DNA from: Chrysemys picta bellii
Taxonomy: Eukaryota > Chordata > Testudines > Emydidae
Length of the DNA: 64,000 nt
Assembly: GCF_011386835.1 (NCBI RefSeq)
Contig: NC_088794.1
Coordinates: 65,240,506-65,304,505 of the forward strand
Direction: 5' to 3'
Shown here: positions 12,103 to 25,262 of the stretch, in pieces
How the letters are laid out: each line of letters opens with the position of its first letter
How positions within the stretch are numbered: position 1 is the stretch's first letter
Translations under genes and position numbers: made by a program
Notes under the pieces: model-generated
Told to the model about the DNA's origin: nothing
The model's input: only the letters and a program-made list of their open reading frames with translations
Database searches by the model: none

Positions 12103-14957
12103 GTAAGTGAATTATATCAGTTAAATATTGTGATAAATCTGGAAAAACATTTCAAAGACAGTGAGAGCTATTATTAATATTTGAATATAAAACTGATGTT
12201 AATCCCTGCATATAACTAAAAGACGGCTGCTACTCTGAAACCTAAAAGAGGAGGGTTATTTAAAATAATCTGCTACGTATTGATTTAGTAGAAGGCATTT
12301 ATAATACTGATTACCCATGTACACATGGTGAGGTCAGATTTTCTAACCTCAAAATGTACTACTGCGTTTTCCTGTTAAAGCAAGCAGTGTTATGATATTA
12401 AGACACAGATGGAATACTCCTGCTTGGCTACATATTGAATAAGAATTAATGTCTTAGTCTCCTTTCTGTGGGCTGAGCTCTACCGTTCAAGTTTCTAAGA
12501 CAAAATCCCCAATGATGGCAGCGTGAATATGATCCTGTTTTATATTTCACCTCCCTCTGTACAAAGACTTAGTTCTTTCAGGTTAACTCTCTTATCAGAA
12601 ATAAATTTATAATGTGGAAACTGGACAGGACAAGGAGTTCTTGAATTAGTTGGGATAAAGCTAGAAGATGCATTAAAACCAAATGAGGCCCAAAATTACA
12701 CATAGTCTCCAGAAATCATGTTCTTGGCAGTATCTCATATTAATGCATCTACAGGAGCACCTATTCTGGCCTAATCCTTTTGCCACTCTATAATCTCCAT
12801 ATTGGCTAAAACAGCTGGGTATTGATAAATATGTTAGGCCTATGTCTGTGACTTCTTCCCTTATAAAAGCAACAGCAGTTAGCTATATAAATTGAATTCC
12901 TCATGGGATCTGAGTTGGGAATCATTTAAACTATAAACCACAGGAATTTGGCTGTATCATATTGAATAATCCTCAGCTGATAGATTCAACAGAAAATACT
13001 TCTTACGATTCAGTGAACCACCTTATTTGCATTTAAGGTAGGCACAAAAGAGGATGATAAATATAGGAAATGTTGCAAAGCCCCTGGTTCATTGATGCCT
13101 ATAGTCTGGGTCTGCCCTAAGGTGACATGCGTTTGGAGAGATGTGCGTGACAGAACATATTTTATTTAAATTTGGATGTTCCTTTAACATCTGAAACTTT
13201 CAAACAGTACTAGGACTTACATAGCTAAAATTAGACCTTAGAAATCTTTCAAAATTCTGGTTCCCATGGACTGTTTCTGTATGCAAATAGTTTATCTTGG
13301 AAAAGTGGAAACCTTGTCCGTCTCCAAAGATTGAAGACTCATGTAATAACTTATTTGAAATGGTAGCCCTTGAAAGACTCATGCACGTACGATGGCAGGA
13401 ACACACAAAACTTCAGGACACAGGAGCTCTTTTGTCTAATAATTTTGACTAATCATTACTTTTCTTTATTCAGCATTGAAAATTTGTAGTTTACTCACCA
13501 TTTGTACTATTTGCTTTTTTTAATCCATAACCAACCAATTTAATATACTGTGCGCATTGGCCCCAATCTTAAACTCCTTACTTAGGCAAAAGTCCTAGGA
13601 CTATCTCTGGAGATTGAACCAGTAGCTCCCTCTGGAGTTAAATAAATTTTGGTGGACATACTAATTCTATCTCTGCCTGCTGAAAGGCATGCACTGAATG
13701 ACAAAACATTTATATCCTCATCCCTTATTAGAAATGATCCTGAGGGACCAACCAATTTCTTAATTCTTAGCACCCAAGACAAACAGAATTTACTGCTCCT
13801 TCACAAAAATGCTACCTAGAAGTTTCTCTTACAAGCCTGTGGTTTGCTTTGATACGTTGGAAGCACATGGCAATAAAAGGAAACACAAAGTTGATATAGA
13901 TATTTGTCTAAATCACACATACTTTTTAATTATAGGAGTCTAGCGTATAGGTATATGTTACAGAGTTCATTTACAGACACTACAAATTTACATTCAAACT
14001 ATACGTGAAAATCAGTTAGTTATAATTTAAGGATGAAAAATAACGTGAAACAATTGATCAGATTCTCTATTCTGCTCCAGTGGGAGGGAGGGCAGGAGGG
14101 TGTCAGTGTGTGTTAAACATTTATTTAGGAAGTTTTAACAGGTTTATAAATCCTTGCCATGTAAGAGAGACAAAACAATAATCTCCCCACATGAAGAGTA
14201 CCTGAGAGATACAGGCCACTAAAGAGGCTCGATACCACCCTTTCCCCTAGCTCCTAGTGTAGGAAAGGGAGTGAGTCCAGTGTGCCCATCTGCTTCAGCT
14301 GTATTTGTATTCTGGAACAGTCTCTGGGCACAAACAGAGGTGGCTTAAAGGTGCCTTTTCTTCTGCCCCCCTCCCCAGCAGACTTGCAACAAACACAGCT
14401 TCCCCAGACTAGAGAATCTAGGTCAATGTGTTTTGTCTTTTGGGTTTTTTTAAGCAAATCAGTCCTAGATTCTCTCTGTCTTATGCCTCTCTATTCCATG
14501 CAGAACACAGGGTCTTCACCATTGCATCCATCTCTGCTGCTTGACTCCTGCAGTCTTAGCTACTTCCCATATCATTTTGATAACTTTCAGTTCTGCTTCT
14601 GTTGCGTGCATCCATGTTATCCTTGCTCGGTGGGTTACAGTGCAATGGCTGTCTTGTTATGTTCTTCTGGTCTTTCCTCCATGTATATGCTAGCCCTCTC
14701 CATTTTGGTTCTGTAGTTTCCTGTCCTATCAGTTTCTGTTTTGTCCTTCTTCAGAGTTCTTCATTTGTGGTTTGTTTGTTTTTCTGACAATCTGATACTG
14801 AGGATTTGTCTAAGGCAGCTCTTTATGGAAACTTGGAGTCTAGATAGTCCGGTCAATAAGAATCAATCCTAGATTGATGGAATTATGAATTATCAATATT
14901 ACATATGATCATAATAGAGTAGCTTTAAAGTTATTTGATACTAATTTGAATGCCTTA
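12103..14957. other. Intron sequence, nothing recognised
   Basis: First part of the 8.8-kb intron between the first two exons. No repeat family could be named here. The open frames near 14,282-14,787 have no splice context and no family resemblance. Confidence 0.45.
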
Positions 14958-14959
14958 TA

Positions 14960-15132
14960 CACCTCTACCCCGATATAACACAAATTCGGATATAACGCGG
15001 TAAAGCAGTGCTCCAGGGGGGCGGGGCTGCGCACTCCGGCGGATCAAAGCAAGTTTGATATAACACGATTTCACCTATAACGCGGTAAGATTTTTTGGCT
15101 CCCGAGGACAGCGTTATATCGGGGTAGAGGTG
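14960..15132. mobile_element. Mariner/Tigger-type MITE with TA target duplication
   Basis: This 173-bp element has near-perfect inverted ends, cacctctaccccgatataac and gttatatcggggtagaggtg, flanked on both sides by TA (14,958-14,959 and 15,133-15,134). That is the insertion signature of Tc1/mariner superfamily elements. The inside is GC-rich, with repeated 'gatataac' and 'ataacgcgg' motifs, and has no coding capacity. I recognise the sequence as a common reptilian non-autonomous element. It is well preserved and so probably fairly young. Confidence 0.9.
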
Positions 15133-15737
15133 TATTCCTTAGGGACTTAATTATAATTCCATATTAATTGATGCATATTTATTTTAAATGTTATCTGTAT
15201 TTTATAAATAATTGTATTCCACCAATAAAGGTTTCAGCCAAGTTTAATCATAATTAAAAATTTTGTATCACATTTGCAAACATATTAATTCTTATCAGTC
15301 ATATTATGTAAAAAGTAGATGTGCAGAGCCAGTCAAAAAACAGAGCAATTTTCTGATTATTCATTTACAGTTGAATTGCACTGTTGTGTTAAATAGTGGC
15401 CTGATGCTGTCTCTCAGACACAAGTAATTTTTATTTACAAGAGTAGTGCCATTGAAGTCAATAGTATTATTTGTGTGATTAAGATTTGCAGAATAGTGCC
15501 CTATCAGTCTATGATAACATCACTAGATAACATAACTATGACGCACCATCATAGATTTATCCTGAGAATTTCTCTTTTCCTATGAACCAGTTTAATACGC
15601 CATTCTCATTTTGAAACAAAAATATTTTCAATACTATAAATCTTGAATCTCTTTCCTTACTATTGTTGCTTCCCAACATCTTTTTTTTCTAACACATCTC
15701 TTGTGAGGCGTGATTCTAGAAGGTGCTGATTATCTAG

Positions 15738-15857
15738 GGCCAGATTATGAAAGGTATTTATGTGCCTGATGATGCAGATAGGCACCTTTCAGAAGTGATA
15801 GCATACTTGACTCCTGTCTGTATCTTTAGGTGCCTAAATACCTTTAAAAATCTGGCC
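15738..15857. repeat. Fold-back repeat with ggccagatt termini
   Basis: The ends ggccagattatgaaaggtat and atacctttaaaaatctggcc are inverted copies, and 'aggtgcctaaatac' lies next to the right end. A family of such fold-back repeats built around 'aggtatttaggtgcct' is common in bird and reptile genomes. A related copy is at 41,845-42,030. Confidence 0.65.
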
Positions 15858-17901
15858 TTTATCTCCAACAGATTTTAGTGGGAGCTGAGATGCTGAGAAC
15901 TTCGAGGTGCTTGGTACTTTGCAGAACTGGATCCTTAGTTTTAAAAAAATAACAATTCCTTTATAATACTTAATGTCACTTTCAGACCTAGTTTAGAAAC
16001 AAATTAAGGATGCTGGACCCAGACCCTTAGATAATATAGATCCACTGAAGTCGTCAGAGCTTGGCTGATGTTCATTAGCTGAAAACTTGGTCTGTTAAAT
16101 CTAAGATGATATTGCTATTTTTGTGCGTCTTCTACCCTTTGTGGAGATTTCAATTGACAGGTTTAGTGTGAAGTAGCTTAGAGCACTTCCTGATAATGTG
16201 TGGACTGTGAGTTGTATAGCATTTCAGCTGACATTAGTATTAAGGAGAACAGGAGAAACAGGAGGCAGTATGAATAATAAGATGACTTTTATATACATTT
16301 ATAGTAAAAATAAAGCTTAGAGGTTTTTTTTGTTCTGACTTCACAGGAGCACCTTTAAATGTTAAAGGTATAAAGTATATGATTTAGAGGTATGAATAAA
16401 ACCTACGTATTCTGTATAAGTATGTCCAGTATAGGAGCTTTGCAAAGTATCATGAACATTTACAAACCAAGGCTCAAAAAGCTACACATGCACCCTTCAT
16501 CATGATGAGTTCAGCTAACAAGGGAGGGGGAGGGGGAAAATATTTGATTATTGCACTAAAAAAGATTACTCTCCTTCACTGAGTTGAATTTTGCAAGGCT
16601 ACAGTACCCAGCTCCACTGAAGTCAGTGCAGCTACACTGATTTACACCAACTGAGGACATGACCTTATATTTTTAATAGGAGAAATAGCTAGTTTCCCTA
16701 TTTCCATACACTTTTTCTTGAAGCAATCTGCTCACTTACCGTAGACCCACCCAAATCCTGTACTAGTGTCACTTCCTTGTCGAGTTTTCCTGGAGAATGA
16801 GGAGTAAAATGTGTAGGCTTTCTGCAGCACAATGAGAGTGTGCATTTTTTCAACTTATGCGTACGTAAGCCTTCTTTTGTGAAGAGGACTCATAGGGTCA
16901 GATAATGTTTAAAGGGAAAGGCTTTATGTCTCTCAGGCCTGCATGTTTCCACATGGATGCATCCACACACACACAGATTGAATTATGAACAGACCTATTA
17001 ATGCTGGGATCACAAAAGGTCAAGTTTTGTCTTCTTTTACCTCTATTCAGAATTGCTTTTGAAAAGGGGGAAAAAGGATTTGCAGAAAAAAGATTCATGA
17101 TGAAGAATTTTACAGGTCTTTCTCCATTCCCCCTCTCCCCTCCCACACACACCCCTTTTAGCAACATCTGGGAATTGAAAAAAATTCTTACTATGTAAAA
17201 TAGTTCAGGGGTATTGTATTACTAGATTTTAATATAATTCGCCTAGGTCACATGTAGGGTTACCTTTTGAGATAGCCTGTTACCTAACAACAAAAGGAAC
17301 TTCTGTAAACATTTCCTGGTACTAAAATGTATATAAAGTTTATCTGAAGAAACATCCTAAAATTTCCAACAAAAGAATTATGGGTATTTTTTTTCTGACA
17401 ACAGTGGATGACCAAATCCTGAAATATTTGCACCATCAATACCCCCAAAACTGAGTGATAAAGTTAAATTAACAGCTTGAGCATTTTCAGATTATTATTT
17501 TAATACGTTATTTTTAAAAATTGCATGTAAAAGTGGATTTCTATATATGGCATATGAAGAGAATCTACTTCATAGGTGACTCTGAAATGTCAGGCTCTAT
17601 ACATATTAAAGGGTTTTGATGATATCAGGGTAACTGTGAAAATATAGCATTGGAACACATTTATTAGAAAGTGTTCTAACAGTCCTCACCCTAAGTAACA
17701 TTTACATTATATAACCCAATACCATTGCAGTAGGAACATCAACTAAATAATTTGGCTGAGTTATGTTTTGACTTCCACATCCTGCAGTGAGCTGTGCAGA
17801 ATCTTAAAATGTGTCTTTAAGATTTAAAACCACCTAAAAAAGTTTTTTTGTTTTTCGAAAAATCTTACAAAAAGCTGCCTAAGAAACAGAAAACAAAGAA
17901 T

Positions 17902-17915
17902 GGGGGGGGGGGGGG
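17902..17915. repeat. G14 homopolymer
   Basis: Fourteen consecutive G residues sit just before the old CR1 at 17,945. The length is likely to be unstable and error-prone in sequencing. Confidence 0.9.
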
Positions 17916-17944
17916 AATAAGCGGTTTTCAACATGGCAAAAGGT

Positions 17945-19345
17945 TAACAAGTAGAGTGCCTTCAGACTCTGTATTATGTTTGATGTTATTTACTTTATTA
18001 ATCATCTGGAAAAGATGCAAAAAGTAAAGTGGGAAAAATTTCAGATGAAACAAAATCATTTAAGTTAGTTAAGAGTGGAGAGTACAGTAACTTCAAAGAG
18101 ACCTAACAAAGCTAGGTAAATTGTGACATGATGACAGATGAAATCCATTGTTGTCAAATGTAATATAATGCACATTGGAGGGAACAGTTTGCACTATTCA
18201 TCCACATTGCTGGATTCTAAAAATGGCTGTTGCCACTCAGGGAAAAGATCTGGGGATCACTACGGATAGTTCAAGGAAACCCTTTTTGTTGTGCATTGAG
18301 AGCCAAAAAAGCAAACAAACTGTTAGGATATATTAAGATGGGATAGAAAATAATACTAAAAATACTGTAATGCTATTCTAATCGCCCTCACCCGGAACAT
18401 TGTAATTTATTCTGTTCACCTGTATGATAAAAGTTATAACAGAAATACAAGGGATTTAGAGATGGATGACAAAAAAAGATTAGAAGCCTGTAGCAATTTC
18501 TGTTTGAAGAGAGATTGAAAAGATTGGGACTGTGTAGTTTAGACAGGAGAAGAATAAGATGAAACATGATAAATGTACAAAAATAACGAACAGTATAGAG
18601 AAAGTAGATCAGAAACTTCTATCTACTTTTCCCTAATACTAAAAGAATAAAGGACATTTGATAAAATTGAAAAGCAACAAACATAAAGCTGATCAAAATA
18701 TGTGCTTTTTTTAAAACTGCACTTAATTAATGTATTCATTAGTACAATATATCAATGAGACCAATAGGTTAGGCTATGTCTACACTACCACTTTATGTCC
18801 ACAAAACATATGTCGCTCAGGAGTGTGAATATTCCACCCCCCTAAGTGACATAAATTATGCTGGCATAAGTGGTAGTGTGCATAGTGCTATGTTGTTGGG
18901 AAAAATCCCCCTCTTACATAGCTACCACCATTCATTGGGGGTGGGTTAATTATGTCAACGGGAGAGCTCTCTCCTTCGGCATAGAGCGACTACATGAGAG
19001 ATCTTACAGCGGCACAGCTACATCAGTATAGACATGCCGCTGTAAGTTCTCTAGTGTAGACATAGCCTCAGTAGGATTTAAAAAGAGAATTAGATATAAA
19101 TATCAATAATGAGAACATCCACAGTTGTATCATGTTTGATTAAAAAGTGTCCTTCATGTCATAAGCCACTAACTGATGAGGGCTAGAAGAAACTTCTGCT
19201 GTAAACAAGTTATTTTGTACTTGTTCTTTATGGAGCTTCTCCCCTCTTTCATCTGACACAGCTAGTACTGGCTACTTCAGAGACAGAATACTGGATTGGA
19301 TGAATCAGTGATCTAGTCCCATATAGCAATGTCCACAGTCTTTTT
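17945..19345 (+). mobile_element. Old CR1 LINE, 3' part, interrupted by a MITE
   Basis: Decayed CR1 sequence starts near 17,945 and runs through the region after the RT catalytic box (ggaaaagatctggggatcac, then gttaggatatattaagatgg). After the insertion at 18,772-19,067 it continues into the 3' untranslated part. There, 'actggattggatgaatcagt' and 'gatctagtcccatatagcaa' correspond to the familiar CR1 3' end. The open frame is destroyed, so it is older than the copies at 25 and 62 kb. Confidence 0.75.
18772..19067. mobile_element. Harbinger-type MITE inserted in CR1
   Basis: The 296-bp element has inverted ends ggctatgtctacactac and ctagtgtagacatagcc. It is flanked by TTA on the left and TCA on the right, compatible with a 3-bp TWA target duplication with one later change. 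It splits an older CR1, so it inserted later. No coding capacity. Confidence 0.8.
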
Positions 19346-20948
19346 AAATATGCAGGAATTTAGAAGTCTTATGCCATAGTACTGTGTATCTTGCAAAGTA
19401 ATAATAGAGGGATATTCTGTATGTGATTTTAATCAAAACTTTTTCTTGTTAATATCTTCAAATCTCTTAAATATAACACAGAAAAATTCTGACAAAGCTT
19501 ACACATACATTTCAGAGTTCTAATCCAGTAGCATCAGCCACAGAAACTTTGTTCTTATTTTAAAATGTATAAATGACTTTGTGTATAGCCTTATATAACT
19601 CAGTTGCCTGTGTGGTGTTCTCGATCTATCTATACAAAAATTCAATAAAATAGAACAATACGAAAAGTGTCTGAATATGCACTACAAAGCTATAATTCTT
19701 TTACTTACCATGCTCACTCCACCCTACTCATCTCTTAAAGATTGACAAAACTAATGATATTCATGATCTGATTTTCATTGTTAGGTGCACAATTGCATAT
19801 GAAAAATGCAATTATTAAGTATGGTTAGATGCATAACTATGTTCTGCCATGTGCAAAAATACCTGATATGGGCATGTAGTGATAGTAATTGCACCCCCAA
19901 ATGAGTATGAATTGTGTATATGCTCTTTTAAAAAATAGCTCCATATTTTGGACCGAAATGTTAATGATTAATTATGAAACTGTCTCTATAAATAGATAAG
20001 CCTTGCAGCATGCCACGAATACCCTGAAATGTGGGGTTTCTGGAACCAAAGGGATGGATAATTCCAAAGCTCTCATAGTGTAAATATTCTCCTTTCAATT
20101 CAAATCTGGGAACTGTCTGCAATAACATCCCTGCTGATTTCAACTCCCAGGTTGTTAGAAAGGGGATGTGCTAGATTTAAATTCATGATGCTGGTGGTTA
20201 CATATTTCATATTGGCAGCTGTTGCTAATAGTTCCCAGGATATGAGTTCTAAACTCTAGTTGTAGGACCAATATTGTGTCTTCCAAATATCATTTTTACC
20301 CCTAAATGGGTAAGCCATCTTTGAAACTTTTTCAAACCTCATGGCTAAGTAGAGCATCTCTTTTACTAATTTGTGGAGTCATGAGGAATGTGGTCACTGT
20401 TCTCATTAAAATAAAAATATTAAAGACATGTAAATATCTTAAAAACGCTGCTATGGAATCTGGAAAAAACATGTATATAAATATATCCAAGCAGATGTAA
20501 TTCCAGTAGAACCATTCTTTTTGAATTACAAATTTATTTATATCCATTATGCATCACTGGTGATGTTATGGACTATAACCAATTGGTTTGTGAATGGAAA
20601 AGATTTTTAAAAAGGGGGGATTTGAATGACTGATACATTTTCATTCATTAAAGATGATCACGCATATGTACCTACTTATGAACTTTGTGGCCATCCATAA
20701 CCAGAAAAATATATATATATAAAAAAAGGTTTGTTTCACCCATCACCTCTGTTGTGTATATTTCTTGTGTGGTCTTTCTCTGTCAGACACAAGCAGTAGG
20801 TATACAGAGAGATCAAATACATTCTATACTTCCATTCAAAGTTTGCACTGAAAAGCTGTCTTTTCCCTCAGGTTTGTAATGAAAATTCTCGTAGGTGTGA
20901 CATCAACAATTGCCTCTTGCTAACAGCTCTTGTAATTTAACCCTTCAG
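19346..20948. other. Intron sequence before exon 2, nothing recognised
   Basis: AT-rich non-coding DNA with a short (TA)n run near 20,709. No recognisable repeat or extra exon was seen. Confidence 0.45.
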
Positions 20949-21119
20949 GTGAACAAGCTCATTGAGGAATTGCAAGTGGCCATCAAGAGCTACAAAGGTC
21001 ACCTCTCAAAACTTGCCCCACAATTACAGGCTGAGCAGGAGCAGTGTGCCTCTTATGTCTACCAACACATTAAAAGGCTTCCAGCAAACATGGTTCTCCC
21101 ACAAGGCTTGCAGCTAAAG
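20949..21119 (+). CDS. DCDC1: DCDC1-like exon, 57 codons, helical segment
   Basis: The exon has acceptor aatttaacccttcag and donor gtgggtgt, is 171 bases long and is phase 0 on both sides. It encodes 57 residues beginning VNKLIEELQVAIKSYKGHLS and ending PANMVLPQGLQLK. Heptad-like spacing of L, I and V in its first 40 residues, with many E, Q and K, suggests an amphipathic helix or short coiled coil. It continues directly in frame into the exon at 31,154, where the doublecortin-like domain starts, so it would form the linker before that domain. The donor has G at +3 (gtg), which is acceptable but weaker than the other donors. The codon choice and clean open frame stand out from the surrounding AT-rich intron. 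Confidence 0.8.
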
Positions 21120-22200
21120 GTGGGTGTAGTTTAATAGCTTTCACAATTTTCCATCTTGATACAAAGAAAAAACCCACTTTGTCTTTAAGACACTGATATC
21201 AAATATACCTAATTTGAATTGTGAATTATATTTGTTCTTGAGTACTTGTATTATTCAATATGAGGATTCTGTTTCTTCGTTACTTATAATACAGTTCTTC
21301 CAGGACACTGTTCTCTAATAATAAATAATTGAAATTAAAATAAACAACAAAGGAAAGTTTGTAACATTTAGAATTTAGTTGCCAATTATATTCCAGCTGT
21401 GAAGGACAGGGATCAAAGCATTGATGCATTTAAATTAACTTTTTTTTAAAAAATAGGCTCCATGAAGTTTGAGGGCTCTTTTAAGTTTCCTAGTGATGCC
21501 AGTATGGCTGTTACAGATTTCAGCAGTTGCATGAAGATGTCTGGTGTCATGACAATGCATAAACAAATGTGGAAGAGCAGACTTGACAGAGACTAAATAT
21601 AATTGCTTCAAACCATAGTTAAAACTAATTTCTCCAAAAAAGTCTTACTCTTGGGTCAGTGCTCCCAGCACATGGCCAGATGGGAACTTCCACAGCTCAT
21701 GACCTTTGTTGCTCAGCATCTCCACTGGGATGCACAGACTGCACCTACGAGCCTTGCTTCAGAGCCCTTTGAAATGAATGGGAGTCTGTCTATTGAATTC
21801 TATTGAATTTTTGGATTGGGCCTATGGTCAGCAAAGGACCTATGGTTTGGTATAATTTTCAGTGCTCAAAAATGATATGTAGCATATGTATATAAATATA
21901 ACAATTACCCTTAAAAATGTCCCATTTGTCCTCCTAAATAGATATGTGTTCTGATTCCTATTTACATCAGGTATACTCCAGTTAAAACTCCTTTATAAAG
22001 TTATTCCTGATCTACTTTGGTCTAAGGGAAAAATGAATCAGAACCAGGGTTACCTCAGAATTTACAGTATTACTTCTCTATATTATTGTAGGCTAGGCCT
22101 TGTGTACTCCATTGAAAGTTGAACCTAAATTTTGGACCCTGGATTCTGTGGCACTCTAGTGGAAAATCCTGAATGTTCTGAGGCAGCTTCACATAAATTA

Positions 22201-22335
22201 GGCCTTGTCTACACACACTGGTTGTACCAATTTAACTAAATCAGTTTAGAACAATTTCAACTGATGTAGATAAATCAGTGTAACTCCCTTGTGCAAATAC
22301 TTATTTCAGTTTGAGTGCTTTAGATCAATTTAGCT
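22201..22335 (+). mobile_element. Harbinger-type MITE, left end only
   Basis: After TTA at 22,198-22,200 comes ggccttgtctacacacactg, matching the terminal sequence of other elements in this window (18,772; 38,044). It is followed by family-type internal sequence (tttaactaaatcagtttag). No inverted right end was found. The right border is approximate. Confidence 0.55.
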
Positions 22336-24117
22336 TAAGTCATTTCTGTAACACTTTATATAACCTGGGGAATGTTTTTTCCCTTCATCTGATGAGGTCA
22401 CTTTATGTTTCTAACTCTTGTGATATCATCCATGCTTCTTCTCCTTTCAGATTGGCTTACAATGCTCTATTCATTGAAAAAAACACATCTAGACAAAAAA
22501 AAATAACACTGGAAGATATAGTGCTATCCTTATAAAAGTGTGGCAGTGTGAGGAGTCCCATGAGGGCTTGCATCTTAAAATAAGTGAAATCCTGTGGACA
22601 CTGACTGTGGTCACTGCAACCACTTTAGACACATTAAATTTGTTTATTTTTTAAATTCCCATTTCATCACTGGTAATGTAAAGCAAAGGATCATGAGTGT
22701 GTACTCTTGATTCTGCTAGGACTGGTTGGACTGCAGTTTCAAGGCACTGGATCCCTGTGTGCAAATATCATTTTTAAAACTAGAAGAATGCTTTCAAAAC
22801 TTAAGAAAGGGCTGTGAAGATTTACTCCTCAGATGCACATAGTCCATGTGTCATGTACATATGAGTCCTTATGGTTACAAATGGTAAAAGATTCTGGTTT
22901 TCTAGAAAACAAATTATGTTGAGGCTTTTATAAGCAAAAATTAAGCTTTTAAAATTCCTAAGGAGTCTGTTGGGACTTGCTTTTGGACTTACTGCAATAA
23001 GCAGCAAATGAATTTTGGTGGTTAATTTTGAAATTGTAATTAATTGCCAGTGTGTATGCAGGACTTTGCAAGTGTCACATCAAAACTCATTTGTAAAATA
23101 ATGCCTTTGAAGTAGCAGCACCGTGCAAGTCTATACAGAAAACATGAAAAATGAAACTGCAATTCAATAAATTCTGCAACAGCTTTGTAGAACTAGAAGT
23201 ACTCTGCGCACGCACTACTGACAGGCACGATGCCAATATGTCAGAGATGCAACATACTTTAGCCACGAGATCTTTGTTTATTTGATTATTGTTGTGTCAG
23301 TTTTCGATTCATGGTTCAGTTACCTCAAGGTGTACTTTTTGACTTCCACGAAATTCAATATAGGTATTGATAATGGTGTATGAGTGTAATGGGCACAAAA
23401 GAAACTCAGGATAAAACATGTGACCTAGTCTAAGTGAGTAGGAAAGCCCATCAGGATGATTCTCTTACCCATCTTAATGTTTCCCCATGGGATGGGAGTA
23501 TGAAATCATTAATACTGGACATCTTATGTTTTTTCTCCATTTCTGTATATTTCAATAGTTGTGGCATCGTTCATCTGCTTAATGAAATTGTTAATAAAAG
23601 GATGTTTGATAATTTGTGAGTGTATTACTTGTGTCTTCCTATAGTTTCCAAACCTAATGATATTTCTGATGGTGGTTCTCCTCTGCTAATCCTGATACTG
23701 TAGTTTTTTGGGGGCTTGAACCTGTGGCACAATCACTGCTCTAAGATAACATTTGGTGATACTAACCCATCAAGATTATAAAGGCCACACCATGAATAGG
23801 CCTGGTTTTGAGAGGTACCTGAATGCATTTTTCTAATGTGAAGTACACTCATAAGTTGCTGTTTACATTCAGGAAAATATGACTTTTCCTTTGCTTCTTG
23901 CTTTTTAATGTACTGCAGGAGTATTACTGAGTTGATAACATGTATAAGAGCCCTACATCTAATTTGGAATATTAGATCCCATGCAATGCCTTTTGTAATG
24001 AGGCAGGTTTTTTCTCTGTATTCTTTGACAGGTCTGTAGATGTCCTGCGAATTTATTGCTAGGAAGTCAACAAGAAAAGTAGATGATCCAAAAATATAAC
24101 TAGTATTCTGATATAAA

Positions 24118-24202
24118 TGGGCTGATCTACACTGAGGTTTTTTGCACTGGTGTAGACATTGATGTAACTGTACTGTTGCAGATCCCTAGTTTAGATGTTT
24201 CA
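24118..24202. mobile_element. Degenerate short MITE-like sequence
   Basis: The sequence gggctgatctacact on the left and a weak inverted counterpart, agtttagatgttt, on the right resemble the terminal motif '(g)tctacact' shared by the Harbinger-type elements here. Highly diverged. Confidence 0.35.
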
Positions 24203-25230
24203 GTCTCAGGGAGATTGACCTTCTACACAGCAGTTAATTTGCTCTTTACCACTTCGATGTTTCTGAAAATTTTCCTTCTTGCCTGTCCTCACATAGAGTA
24301 CTTTTCATATTAAACTCCGAAAATAAACACATGCTTTATGCTTGTATTACACATGATTATTTCACAAAACTATAATTTTCCTACCTTAGTTTTAACCAGT
24401 GCCCCGAAACAACTTAATTGCTGGCCTAATAGGAGACTAAGGAGTCAATTAATAAAAGTTTCATGCATCATAGGCAGGTTTTCTACAGAGTCTATTCAGA
24501 AAAAGTAATGTATCTTCACATTTGTGAATAAGACACTATACACATTCAACCTAAACAGATATTCATACTCTATTATTGTTTTAAAAAGGTTGTTCCTCTA
24601 TATCCGTGCACATTTTCTGTACCGAAGGGTACAAATCTGTGAGGGCTCTAGCTATTTTAGTACATTTCTTTACCCCTTTATAGTTGGCCATTTCTTCATT
24701 ACAAACTTATGGATACATAGAATAAAAGGTATTGAATCAGCAAAAAGATGTGTTCATCATTAAATAACAAAAAGAATTTTCAAGCATCACTACCTTCTGC
24801 ATGGCTGAGAAAAATATCCAAACTTCAGTATGTTTAACTTGTCTTGGGACTGTTCAGCCTTATGCCTTATGCTCAGGTAGTTACTGAATGGCATACAGTG
24901 TTTACATTTTTATAAATTCTTTAAAAAAAGCTAACTACACAAGATGTATTGATAACATATGGGACATTTTCAAAATATTTGTTTTCTGGCTCTCTTCAGT
25001 GTATTGTGCTTATATTATTTGGGCTAAACGTGGAGTAAATATTCTTGCAATCATGTTATTAACATTAACATTAACAACAATATTAACAATATGCCTTTAT
25101 GCTGAGAAGTATGTGAGCAAGAATATTTTTTGTGATTTTCATCTCAGAGCTGCAAATTGAGAGTAGCTGCCAGTGACTTTGTTAATTTCAGTACCCATAA
25201 CTTCATTTCCCCCCAATTCCTTCTTAAGCT

Positions 25231-25262
25231 ATTATAGCCTACAGCATGCTGTAGGCTATAAT
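25231..25262. repeat. Perfect 32-bp palindrome
   Basis: The 14-base arm attatagcctacag and its exact reverse complement flank the 4-base self-complementary centre catg, so the whole 32 bases equal their own reverse complement. It directly abuts the 5'-truncated start of the CR1 copy at 25,263. Confidence 0.95.

Larger units (their letters stand above)
21120..25230. other. Intron sequence with weak repeat traces
   Basis: No additional exon was seen. A fold-back-like stretch near 21,952-22,044 and two pieces of Harbinger-type MITEs are the only recognised items. Confidence 0.45.

Noticed and set aside
14282..14716. 144-codon plus-strand frame
   Set aside because: Rich in C, S, L and F, without splice sites, domain or repeat support; probably chance in pyrimidine-rich DNA.
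25231..25262. Palindrome as a transcription terminator or protein site
   Set aside because: No context supports it in a vertebrate intron; a junction artefact of CR1 integration is more likely.
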